Both the position numbers and the translations under genes were made by a program. Under the pieces are notes generated by a model. That model was given only the letters and a program-made list of their open reading frames with translations, was not told where the DNA came from and did not search any database. A stretch of 64,000 nt of DNA from Chitinophagales bacterium (GTDB lineage: Bacteria; Bacteroidota; Bacteroidia; Chitinophagales; Saprospiraceae): contig JAAFJN010000013.1 of assembly GCA_013298845.1 (NCBI GenBank), forward strand, positions 1 through 64,000. Direction: 5' to 3'. Below are positions 35,350 to 43,407 of this stretch, piece by piece (position 1 is the stretch's first letter; every line of letters begins with the position of its first letter).

Positions 35350-35862
35350 TTATAAATCCAACAATCCGTCCGGCAAGTCCATCAGGATTGTTTTTTTGGC
35401 TTCGCTAATGGTAACAATAATTTGTTCGTCCAATGGAATCAGAATTTCGCGGCCTTTGTACACCACGACGGCCATTTCCTGCTGCGGCATATCAATGACC
35501 TCTTCGATGGTGCCTACCTCGCCCGTATTTTTATCCGAAAGTACAAAACCCTCCAAAAAAGTGTATTCGAGGCCGTCGTCGGGGACTTCGATGGACGCGG
35601 GCAGTTCGGAAGCGGGCATAAATACCGGTTTCGACTGAATCAACAGGGCCTGGTCTTTGTTGATAACATCTTCAAAAAGAACGATTAAATCGCCTTCTCC
35701 GCGAATGTTTTGGATAAAATAAGGCATTTTATTGCCGCGTACTTCAATAAATACGCGATCGGCTTCCAGAAAAATATCTTCAAATACTTCTTCGATGATA
35801 ATCTTCAGTTCGCCTTTAACACCGTGTGTTTTTTTGGTAAAACCAATTTGTATATACTCCAT
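35350..35862 (-). CDS. rimM: Ribosome maturation factor RimM
   Basis: 170 residues. Start taken at the ATG complementary to 35860-35862 (MEYIQIGFTKKTHGVKGELK); an upstream TTG would add only four residues. It has the RimM N-terminal beta-barrel (IQIGFTKKTHGVKGELKI) and the PRC-barrel domain with GTIEEVIDMPQQEMAVV and EILIPLDEQIIV. It acts in 30S head assembly with ribosomal protein S19. A minus-strand TAATTTTG at 35872-35879 sits about 9 bp before the ATG. The usual partners rpsP and trmD are not adjacent here. Confidence 0.93.
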   Translation of the reverse strand: MEYIQIGFTKKTHGVKGELKIIIEEVFEDIFLEADRVFIEVRGNKMPYFIQNIRGEGDLIVLFEDVINKDQALLIQSKPVFMPASELPASIEVPDDGLEYTFLEGFVLSDKNTGEVGTIEEVIDMPQQEMAVVVYKGREILIPLDEQIIVTISEAKKTILMDLPDGLLDL

Positions 35863-35966
35863 AATTTGGGGCAAAATTAGTGGAATATGTAAAATAAATC
35901 CCCCGGAAATTCAATTTCACAAAATTAATACGACTTTTGCCCACCAAAACAGAAAAAATTTCGTTC

Positions 35967-35996
35967 TTGTCGGGCTTAGAGCGTGCTCTAATTTTG
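35967..35996 (+). promoter_or_regulatory. Bacteroidota-type promoter of the LysM glucosaminidase gene
   Basis: TTG (35967-35969), a 19-bp spacer and TAATTTTG (35989-35996). The ATG of the downstream gene lies at 36039, giving a leader of about 35-40 nt. Confidence 0.75.
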
Positions 35997-36038
35997 CCAG
36001 ATTAACCAATAGATTATAGACCACTTGTCATTATTTGT

Positions 36039-37727
36039 ATGAAACGATTCATTTTATCCATTCCAACGTTGTGCTTGGCCGGTATGCTGCTTGCTCAGCA
36101 ACCCGATACTAAAACCCCGGCGAGTGCAACACCCGTACAACCGGTTACGCATAGTACCGATAATAATTCAACCATTCAGGGCGCATCGGCGGTAAAAGAA
36201 GAGGCGCAAACTGCCGCTACACCACCCGCCAAAAGCGAATACGCCGATAAGTACAAAGGCATCGCCATTGCCGAAATGCAAAGGGTGGGTATCCCGGCCA
36301 GTATTAAATTGGCGCAGGGTATTCTGGAAAGCAGTTCCGGCGAAAGTGAATTGGCCAAAGGTGCCAACAACCACTTCGGCGTAAAATGCGGCAGCAACTG
36401 GAACGGAAAGTCGTACAAAAAGAAAGACGACGAATTTGACGCCAAAGGCGAGAAGGTAGAATCGTGCTTTCGCAAATATACCAATCCCGAAGAGTCTTTT
36501 TACGACCACTCCGAATTCCTGCGCGACCCGCGCAAATACTACCGCTACGGTTTTTTGTTCGGCCTTGATAAACGCGATTACCGCGCCTGGGCCAATGGCC
36601 TCGAATCGGCTGGTTACGCCACCGAAAAAGGGTACGGAAAAAAACTCATTGACCTGATCGAGCGGTACAAACTCCACCAATACGACGACCCCGAAATTCA
36701 GGCCATGCACAGCGGCAGCATGAACGATGGCGCCGTTACCGGAAAAAAAAACAAACGCAAGAAGTGGAATAACTCCTCCGACGACGAGGATAACTCCATC
36801 GGCTCCGAAACGGGTAAACCCAAACCCATTCCGCCCCGCGTGGGCCGCATCAATGATGTAAAAGTGGTATTGGCCAACCAGGGCGAAACCGTTGACGAAA
36901 TCGCCAGTGTTTTCCGCCTCAGCCCCCAAAAAGTGGCCGATTACAACGAACGCCGCTACACGCCCGGTAAACCATTGGACGCCGGAACCCGCATTTTTAT
37001 CGCCGAAAAACGCACCAAATGGCGGGGCCGCGCCAAGCACCATTTTGTGCGCGAAAACCAAACGATGTTCGAGATTTCGCAGCAATACGGCATCAAATTG
37101 AAAGATTTGTTGAAGAAAAACGGCATGGCGCCCGGCCAGGAACCCGAAGCGGGTGAGCGCGTGCGCGTGCGGGGCCGCCGCAGTTCCGACGAATTGGTGC
37201 GCCTGCGGACAACCACGCCCGGTAACGACGGCGGTACAAAACCCACCAAACCGGCCACTAACCGACCCAGTACCACGGTGGGCGACGAGTTGTTTGAAAT
37301 TGGCGGCGACCAACCCAATTCCGGCAACAATAAACCCTCTACCACGCCTTCAACGGGTGGTGGTAATCCGCCCACCACGACGCCACCGGCCAATACGGGC
37401 AATACCGGCAACACGGGTACCAAACCGACCACCGGCACCAAACCATCAACGGGCACCAAACCCAGTACTTCGCCGGGAAGTGGTAATTTCCCCTCCGATC
37501 CAACGCCGGTGACGGGCGGACAAACAACGCCGTCCAATCAGCCTTCGGTGACGCCACCGCCGCCCACTACGCCCGTGGCTACCCCGCCGGGTTATCACAC
37601 GGTGGTCAAAGGCGATACCTTGTTTAGTCTTTCCAGAAAATACAATATCACCGTTTCAAAACTAAAATCTATGAACGGCATGACCAACGACAGCATTCAG
37701 ATTGGTCAGCAATTGCGCGTGCAGTAA
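36039..37727 (+). CDS. Secreted glucosaminidase with LysM repeats
   Basis: 562 residues, signal peptide to about residue 20. A muramidase/glucosaminidase domain (about 65-220) with YKGIAIAEMQRVGIPASIKL, AQGILESSSGESELA and NNHFGVKCGSNWNGKSYKK. Two LysM-like modules follow (about 270-315 and 330-380), then a Thr/Pro/Gly-rich linker (about 400-510) and a final canonical LysM (YHTVVKGDTLFSLSRKYN). It should cut and bind peptidoglycan in the periplasm. It has a clear promoter, and the DUF4112 gene begins 2 bp after its stop, so they share a transcript. Confidence 0.92.
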   Translation: MKRFILSIPTLCLAGMLLAQQPDTKTPASATPVQPVTHSTDNNSTIQGASAVKEEAQTAATPPAKSEYADKYKGIAIAEMQRVGIPASIKLAQGILESSSGESELAKGANNHFGVKCGSNWNGKSYKKKDDEFDAKGEKVESCFRKYTNPEESFYDHSEFLRDPRKYYRYGFLFGLDKRDYRAWANGLESAGYATEKGYGKKLIDLIERYKLHQYDDPEIQAMHSGSMNDGAVTGKKNKRKKWNNSSDDEDNSIGSETGKPKPIPPRVGRINDVKVVLANQGETVDEIASVFRLSPQKVADYNERRYTPGKPLDAGTRIFIAEKRTKWRGRAKHHFVRENQTMFEISQQYGIKLKDLLKKNGMAPGQEPEAGERVRVRGRRSSDELVRLRTTTPGNDGGTKPTKPATNRPSTTVGDELFEIGGDQPNSGNNKPSTTPSTGGGNPPTTTPPANTGNTGNTGTKPTTGTKPSTGTKPSTSPGSGNFPSDPTPVTGGQTTPSNQPSVTPPPPTTPVATPPGYHTVVKGDTLFSLSRKYNITVSKLKSMNGMTNDSIQIGQQLRVQ

Positions 37728-37729
37728 AT

Positions 37730-38203
37730 ATGGAGCAACAACAAGAGCAAAAAGTACCCGCTGATTTGCAATGGCTAAATGCATTAGCCAATTTAATGGA
37801 TAACCAGTTTCGGATTCCCGGCACCAGTTTTCGGTTTGGCCTCGATGCCATTGCGGGGCTTGTTCCCGGGGCCGGTGATATTGCCGGTATGGGCATTTCG
37901 CTGCTGCTGTTTGGCGTTATGTTCAAAAAAGGCGCGGGTCCATTGGTGATTATCCGAATGATTGGCAATATCATCCTCGACGCAATGGTGGGGGTAATTC
38001 CTTTTGTCGGTGATATATTCGACGTGGGTTTTAAAGCCAACCGCCGCAACGTTAACCTCTTGCAACAGTATTACAGCGAAGACAAAAAACGGCCCCGGAC
38101 CATTTGGTCTTTGTTATTCATCTTCGCGGTAATTCTGCTCATTTTTATGGTGATGATCTACGCCATTTGGCGTTTTGTGGCCTTTATTTGGGGTTTATTC
38201 TAA
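37730..38203 (+). CDS. DUF4112 membrane protein
   Basis: 157 residues. Family segment LDAIAGLVPGAGDIAGMGIS and DAMVGVIPFVGDIFDVGFKA, which pair in the DUF4112 fold, and a strong C-terminal membrane helix (SLLFIFAVILLIFMVMIYAI). Function unknown. It follows the LysM glucosaminidase gene by 2 bp. Its last 9 bp overlap the end of the convergent OmpA-family gene, so transcripts from both sides must run into each other. Confidence 0.9.
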   Translation: MEQQQEQKVPADLQWLNALANLMDNQFRIPGTSFRFGLDAIAGLVPGAGDIAGMGISLLLFGVMFKKGAGPLVIIRMIGNIILDAMVGVIPFVGDIFDVGFKANRRNVNLLQQYYSEDKKRPRTIWSLLFIFAVILLIFMVMIYAIWRFVAFIWGLF

Positions 38204-40231
38204 AATTTTAAAAGTCGTCCGCCGGTTGCGCTGGTGCTCGGGTTCGGTGCATTTGTTACAAGCGCAATCGGCGGACGGGTTTTGTTCGCCGTATCCCAAC
38301 GCGGTGAGTCTTTCGGGGATAATACCTTTTCGGAGCAAATAATCCACGGCACTTTGGGCGCGTTTTTGCGAAAGTCCCTGGTTGTAGTTGTCGTTGCCCC
38401 GGCAGTCGGTGTGGCTGCCCAGTTGAATTTTAATTTTCGGATTTTGTTGCAGTACCTCGGCTAATTTGTTGAGGGTGGGTTCCGCGTCGGGACGGATGTC
38501 CCATTTGTCGTAATCGTAATAAATGTTCTCCAGCACAATTTCTTTATTCAGGTAAATTTTGTCCAACACAATTTCCACTTCAAAGGTCTGCACCGGATTT
38601 TTGGGATCGGTACCAATGCCTTTGGTGCTAAAAAGGGTGTAATTGCTCAAATAACCGTCTTTGGTGGCGGTAAATTTATAATCGGTTTGGCTTTTGGCCA
38701 CGATTTTAAAATAGCCATCGGCGTTGACTTTAATGTTCGTTGGTTTATCGCCGTTTTCAATGAGGACATTGGCCGCGCTGACGGGTTTTCGACCAATCAT
38801 TTTGGTATTGGGATCGTCGGGGGTGGCGAATATTTTTTCCACCACGTACCCTTCAATAATCATTTGGGGTTGGACGGCGACGGAGGTGGTATCCACTTTT
38901 TTGGGCGGCTTGGGCGGCGGTACCCGCTGCGAAAACGCGTAAATATCGTCTTGTCCTTTGGCCGATTCATTGGCGCGGTTGGAGGTAAAAAAACCACTTT
39001 TGATCAAGTCGCCACTTTTGAGGGTTTTGCCGTTGGTGGCGGGGGCCGGTTGGGTAATCCAGCCAAAATCATCCGCGCCGGAGTTGATGGGGCTTTTTAA
39101 ATTAACGGGTGGTGCCCAATTGGTTTTATCCAGTTTATAGGTTTTAAAAATGTCCAATCCGCCCATGCCCGGGTGGCCATTGGAGGCAAAAAAAAGGGTG
39201 TCGCCTTCAAAAGCCGGAAAAAGTTCGTTGGCCGTGGTATTGATGCTGCGGCTCAGCAGTTTAGGTTCGCTCCAGCCGGTTTCGCTGTTGGGTTTGCGGG
39301 TAGTGACGTAAAGGTCATAGCCGCCCCAGCCTTCGGGGTCGTTGCAGGCAAAATAAAGGTAGTTGCCATCTTTCGAGAGGCAGGGGTGGATATAATTTAA
39401 ACGCGGTTTTTGGAAGCCCAATAGTTCTGCGCCCGACCACTGGTTGCGCTCGTTGAGTTGGGCGACCACCAGTCGGCAATATTGGTCGGCGGTTTCTTCG
39501 TCGGCGATGGTTCTTACAAAAAACACCTCCTTCCCCGAAGCCGCAAAACAAGGGGTGGCTTCGTGGGTGGGGCTGTTGAGGCCCGGGTCAAACAACTGCG
39601 CGCTGGCCTGGTTGGGTTCCACAATAAACATATCCATGTAGCGGTTGCCCGTCCAGCGGTACGATTCTTTACCGTTGGCGGCGGTGCGGTCGCTGGAAAA
39701 CACCAAACGGCCGTCGGGGAACCAGATGGGCGCAAAATCATTTTGGGGGCTGTTGAAGGGTACTGGTTCGACGGTAATGCCCGATTCGGGGATTTGTTTG
39801 TTCCAGTCGGTTGCGACCTGACAGGCCGTAATTTCTTTGCGGTATTCGTAAGGGCTTCCAATTTCGATGCCCAGTTCTTTAAATACCTCTAAGGCTTCCT
39901 TGTACCGTTCGGCCTGTTTGAGGGCGTAGGCATACCCGCGCAGGGCTTCGGAGCCGTAGCCATTGTCGTAGGCCGTTTTGTACCACTGAATAGCGGTATT
40001 GTTTTTACCGGTATTGGTGTAGGAATCGGCCAGTTTATAAGCAATTTTGCCTTTTTCGGAGCGCGATTTGGCCTTTGGATACTCTTTTTGCAGAAAAGTA
40101 ATGGCATCGTGGTACCGTTTAAGTTCGTACGCGGTGGGGCCATTTTTGACTTTAATGGTATAATTGCAGGAAGCGCAAAAGAGCCAGAGCAGGCCCAACA
40201 GCGCGGCGTAAAAAGTAACTTTGTTCTTCAT
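38195..40231 (-). CDS. OmpA-family lipoprotein with PorE-like plan
   Basis: 678 residues starting at MKNKVTF; a Met two codons earlier is also possible. Lipobox in LWLFCASCN. Domain order: TPR-like helices (about 40-140), a PD40 beta-propeller (about 150-440, DFAPIWFPDGRLVFSSDRT, HPCLSKDGNYLYFAC), a carboxypeptidase-regulatory-like domain (about 470-560) and an OmpA C-terminal domain (LEVLQQNPKIKIQLGSHT split, then NYNQGLSQKRAQSAVDYLL). This order is that of the T9SS component PorE, but Bacteroidota have several paralogues, so the role is inferred. It would anchor to peptidoglycan from the outer membrane. Confidence 0.88.
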   Translation of the reverse strand: MKNKVTFYAALLGLLWLFCASCNYTIKVKNGPTAYELKRYHDAITFLQKEYPKAKSRSEKGKIAYKLADSYTNTGKNNTAIQWYKTAYDNGYGSEALRGYAYALKQAERYKEALEVFKELGIEIGSPYEYRKEITACQVATDWNKQIPESGITVEPVPFNSPQNDFAPIWFPDGRLVFSSDRTAANGKESYRWTGNRYMDMFIVEPNQASAQLFDPGLNSPTHEATPCFAASGKEVFFVRTIADEETADQYCRLVVAQLNERNQWSGAELLGFQKPRLNYIHPCLSKDGNYLYFACNDPEGWGGYDLYVTTRKPNSETGWSEPKLLSRSINTTANELFPAFEGDTLFFASNGHPGMGGLDIFKTYKLDKTNWAPPVNLKSPINSGADDFGWITQPAPATNGKTLKSGDLIKSGFFTSNRANESAKGQDDIYAFSQRVPPPKPPKKVDTTSVAVQPQMIIEGYVVEKIFATPDDPNTKMIGRKPVSAANVLIENGDKPTNIKVNADGYFKIVAKSQTDYKFTATKDGYLSNYTLFSTKGIGTDPKNPVQTFEVEIVLDKIYLNKEIVLENIYYDYDKWDIRPDAEPTLNKLAEVLQQNPKIKIQLGSHTDCRGNDNYNQGLSQKRAQSAVDYLLRKGIIPERLTALGYGEQNPSADCACNKCTEPEHQRNRRTTFKILE

Positions 40232-40262
40232 AATCATGGTGTAAACGTAGTAATTATTTTTG

Positions 40263-40270
40263 TATCTTTG
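40263..40270 (+). promoter_or_regulatory. -7 box 4 bp before the ATG (leaderless type)
   Basis: TATCTTTG (40263-40270) followed by TCCC and the ATG at 40275. The consensus -7 element this close to the start codon predicts a transcript with almost no leader. A -33 TTG is not evident. Confidence 0.6.
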
Positions 40271-40274
40271 TCCC

Positions 40275-41780
40275 ATGCAATCATTAAAGGAAGTTATTTA
40301 TCTGCTCAGACAGCATAATATCAACCCATTCGAGCATCTTCGGGATGGAGATGGCAGAGGAGGAACATCTAAATTGTTGTCTTTGTTTGAGGGCGTTCGG
40401 GACGGACAAATCAATTCAGATTCAGAGGCGGAGCGCAAGTTATACGGAAGTCAAATGGGCGGTAATGCGTATCGAAAACTCAAATCGGACATTAAAGGGC
40501 ACCTTATTGATGCTATTTTGGACATTAATACCTTTAAATCTGATTTTTCGGATTATCAGCGCGCTTATTATGACTGCCATAAAAAATGGCTTGTGGTTCG
40601 GATTTTGGCCGGTATGAACGCCAATATTTCGGCGATGGAATTGGCCGAAAAGTTGCTCAACAAAGCCACTAAATTCGATTTTACATTTTTGAGTATGGAC
40701 ATTGCTTCTTTCCTGCGGATCCAATACGGGCTTCGGGAAAGCAACAGCATCAAATACAAAGAAATGAGCGACTTGTTTTTGCAATTTCGAGCCCTTTACG
40801 ATGCCGAATGTTTGGCCGAACAGTTGTACACCGAGTTAATTGTCACCTACGTGAATCGCCGGGGTATCAACGACGAAATTCACGCCAAAGCCATTCAGGC
40901 GTACGATACCATTAAACCCCAAATGGAAAAATTTCAGTCGTACAAACTACAAATGTACGGCTACCTCGTGGGGCTTATTCAGTACACCAGCATTCGGGAT
41001 TATAATTCCGCCATCACTTTTTGCGACGAAGCCATTGGTTTTTTTAACAGCCGCCCGTACGAAGCAAGAACGCCTTTGCAGATATTTCATTATCAAAACC
41101 TGATGGGAAATATTCAACTGGGGCAGTTTTACGCCGGGCAGGTATCGGCGCACGAGTGTTTGCGCTTTTTGCAGGAAGGTACGTTCAACTGGTTCAAATA
41201 CCAGGAATTGTTCCTGAGTTTGTGTTTTCACTCGCAGGAGTACGAACAGGCTGATGCCACGTTATACCGCATTATCACCCACACCCGGTTTCAGTTTTTG
41301 CCGGATAATGCCAAGGAAATTTGGGCGATTTACGAATCTTACCTCTATTTCTTGCATTCGCTCGGGTTGGTAGAGTCCAAATTGGCCCACCGCTTCAAAC
41401 TGGATCGGTTTGAGCGCCGCACGCCCATTTTTTCGAGGGATAAAGGCGGTTTTAACGTCGCGATTATTATTATCCGAATTCTTATTTTGCTTTCGGAGCG
41501 GAAATACCGCCGGTTCATTGACGAGGTAGATGCCATTAACCAATATTGTTACCGGCATTTGAAGGGCGACCAAACCAAACGCAGTTATTATTTTATCAAA
41601 ATGCTGCTCGCGATTCCGTTTGCGCAGTTTGAGCCTAAACAAATTGAGGGTAAAGTGAAGTTGCTCCGCCAGAAAATGGAATTACATCCCTTTAATGTGG
41701 AAAATCAGAGCAACGAAGTGGAGATTATTCCCTTCGAACGCCTCTGGGATATGTTAATGGAGAAACTTAAAACGTCTTGA
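40275..41780 (+). CDS. Large helical protein of unknown function
   Basis: 501 residues, start at ATG 40275 just after a -7 box; five codons further upstream would place the start inside the promoter. No signal peptide or membrane helix. The sequence is helical throughout with a TPR-like pattern (LAEQLYTELIVTYVNRRGIN, AITFCDEAIGFFNS, FLSLCFHSQEYEQADATLYR). I do not recognise a domain. It is divergent from the OmpA lipoprotein gene. The next gene downstream is the 28-residue peptide, which has its own promoter. Confidence 0.75.
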   Translation: MQSLKEVIYLLRQHNINPFEHLRDGDGRGGTSKLLSLFEGVRDGQINSDSEAERKLYGSQMGGNAYRKLKSDIKGHLIDAILDINTFKSDFSDYQRAYYDCHKKWLVVRILAGMNANISAMELAEKLLNKATKFDFTFLSMDIASFLRIQYGLRESNSIKYKEMSDLFLQFRALYDAECLAEQLYTELIVTYVNRRGINDEIHAKAIQAYDTIKPQMEKFQSYKLQMYGYLVGLIQYTSIRDYNSAITFCDEAIGFFNSRPYEARTPLQIFHYQNLMGNIQLGQFYAGQVSAHECLRFLQEGTFNWFKYQELFLSLCFHSQEYEQADATLYRIITHTRFQFLPDNAKEIWAIYESYLYFLHSLGLVESKLAHRFKLDRFERRTPIFSRDKGGFNVAIIIIRILILLSERKYRRFIDEVDAINQYCYRHLKGDQTKRSYYFIKMLLAIPFAQFEPKQIEGKVKLLRQKMELHPFNVENQSNEVEIIPFERLWDMLMEKLKTS

Positions 41781-41935
41781 ATTAGCAGATTTGCACTATA
41801 CTGAACCATTATTTTTTTAGCAAGTGTAACAGAAATGTCGTTTTTTGATTTTTTAAAACGTTGATTTTCAGTTTTTTATAGCCTTTTTTGTGGGCGAATT
41901 CTCCTATTTGGGAGTTTGTAAAGTTAAAATAAGGT

Positions 41936-41967
41936 TTGGTAAAGTATCGGTTATGGCAGTATTTTTG
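41936..41967 (+). promoter_or_regulatory. Promoter of the 28-residue peptide transcript
   Basis: TTG (41936-41938), 21-bp spacer, TATTTTTG (41960-41967). The predicted start of transcription lies near 41974, giving a 5' leader of about 55 nt before the ATG at 42030. Confidence 0.65.
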
Positions 41968-42029
41968 CTCCTGATAATTGTAGTATCCTAATATCTTTTT
42001 TTAATCACAATTTTAAGTCTGAACAACTT

Positions 42030-42116
42030 ATGAAAGGTAACTTAAACTTTCGTGCCACTTTACGTGGGACCGGCGGTGTTAATGGTAATATCATCGTAGA
42101 CACTACCGGTGTGTAA
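42030..42116 (+). CDS. Small peptide gene, 28 residues
   Basis: ATG at 42030 to TAA ending at 42116 encodes a 28-residue peptide. It begins MKGNLNFRATLRG, has a glycine-rich middle TGGVNGN and ends IIVDTTGV. No Cys, no signal peptide and no obvious leader-core cleavage site. It stands between a matched TTG/TATTTTTG promoter and a strong terminator, forming a unit of about 195 nt with nothing else in it. No family recognised. Role unknown: a small structural, signalling or regulatory peptide is possible, and so is an sRNA with a chance frame. Confidence 0.55.
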   Translation: MKGNLNFRATLRGTGGVNGNIIVDTTGV

Positions 42117-42139
42117 CAACATTTTTTACCATCCGAGCC

Positions 42140-42170
42140 AAGCCACTCAATTTTTTGAGTGGCTTTTTTT
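42140..42170 (+). terminator. Strong terminator of the peptide transcript
   Basis: AAGCCACTCAA (42140-42150), TTTT loop, TTGAGTGGCTT (42155-42165) and a T-rich tail to 42170. It ends the transcript 24 bp after the peptide stop codon and separates it from the serine hydrolase gene. Confidence 0.93.
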
Positions 42171-42196
42171 GTGCCCAAAATGTGCCGTATTCTTGT

Positions 42197-42204
42197 TAGT
42201 TTTG
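42197..42204 (+). promoter_or_regulatory. -7 box 3 bp before the ATG (leaderless type)
   Basis: TAGTTTTG (42197-42204) followed by CGG and the ATG at 42208. This is the second case in the window of a TAnnTTTG box directly before the start codon. Confidence 0.5.
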
Positions 42205-42207
42205 CGG

Positions 42208-43407
42208 ATGTATTTTAAGTATTTTTTGTTTTTAGCGCTTTTTGCGGCCTTTTCATGCCATAATCAATCCGAACATCCCACTACCCAACTTTCAGTACCC
42301 GCTGCCGTCGAAAAAGAAATAACGGATACGGCCGCCCTGTTGCTGGCCCAACGTTACGATGCTTATTTTTCCCGGGAGTTTACCGCCCAGCAGGGCTTGG
42401 GTGCCGCCGTAGCCATTGTTAAAAACGGCAAAATTATTCTACAAAAAGGATACGGCTTTCGCAACGCGCATACCCGCGACTCCGTGGATACCCACACCGT
42501 TTTTCGCATTGGTTCCTTGTCCAAAGGTTTTACGGGGGTGCTAACGGGTATTTTGGACGCCAATCACGCGCTCAGTATCCACGATAAAGTGGTTCAATGG
42601 TTGCCCGAGTTTCGGTTAAAAGACAAAGAGCAAACCAAACGGGTCGAAATTGCCCATTTATTGTCGCATACCACCGGGCTGCCTTACCACGCTTATACCA
42701 ATTTGGTGGAAGAAGGTTATTCGTTGGATGAAATTGTTCGGGAGTATTTTTACCAATCGCCCGTTTGTGGAAAAGAGGGGGAGTTTTATGCCTATCAAAA
42801 TGCCGCTTTTTCGCTCACCGGCACCATCATGGCCAAGGCAACCGGAGTGCCTTTTGCGCAACTTATCCAGCAAAAAATATTTCAACCCTGCAATATGTTG
42901 TACGCATCCTGCGACTACGCCACCATTGATGCCACCCCCAATAAAGCCGTGCCGCACCAATGGTCGGGCTGGAACTGGGTGCCCGGCCCCATCGAAAACG
43001 CTTATTACAACGTTGCCGAGGCCGGTGGCGTGAACGCCAGCATCAGCGATATGGCCCAATGGTTGCTGTTGCTCACGGGCGAACGCCCGGCCGTGGTCTC
43101 CAATGAAGTATTGGATAAAGTATTTGAACCCATCGTAAAAACGGGCAAAGAACGGCGTATTCTGGGGCATTGGATTGACCGGGATTCGGCCTCCTACGCG
43201 TTGGGTTGGCGTATTTTGAAGAAAGACGGCGCCACCATCGTCTATCACAGTGGTTATGTAAATGGTTTTAGGGGCGAAATTGCCTTCGATCGCAACTTAA
43301 AAACGGGTATTTGTGTGTTGTTTAACGGCCAAATCCCCTTGTCGTCGGCCTGTGTCCCCGATTTTTTTGAAATTGCCCACGACGTATTACAAACGAGCGG
43401 CCAATAA
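42208..43407 (+). CDS. Serine hydrolase of the class C beta-lactamase family (lipoprotein)
   Basis: 399 residues from ATG 42208, chosen because it opens a lipoprotein signal (YFLFLALFAAFSC). Catalytic motifs are complete: SLSK (in RIGSLSKGFTG), YQN (in FYAYQNAAFSL) and HSG (in YHSGYVNGFRG). Members include DD-peptidases, D-aminopeptidases and esterases; the natural substrate cannot be told. It probably acts in the periplasm. Its last 21 bp overlap the convergent ABC ATPase gene. Confidence 0.9.
   Translation: MYFKYFLFLALFAAFSCHNQSEHPTTQLSVPAAVEKEITDTAALLLAQRYDAYFSREFTAQQGLGAAVAIVKNGKIILQKGYGFRNAHTRDSVDTHTVFRIGSLSKGFTGVLTGILDANHALSIHDKVVQWLPEFRLKDKEQTKRVEIAHLLSHTTGLPYHAYTNLVEEGYSLDEIVREYFYQSPVCGKEGEFYAYQNAAFSLTGTIMAKATGVPFAQLIQQKIFQPCNMLYASCDYATIDATPNKAVPHQWSGWNWVPGPIENAYYNVAEAGGVNASISDMAQWLLLLTGERPAVVSNEVLDKVFEPIVKTGKERRILGHWIDRDSASYALGWRILKKDGATIVYHSGYVNGFRGEIAFDRNLKTGICVLFNGQIPLSSACVPDFFEIAHDVLQTSGQ

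Noticed and set aside
36168..37313. 381-residue minus-strand frame in the glucosaminidase gene
   Set aside because: Antisense shadow; the plus frame has glucosaminidase and LysM motifs.
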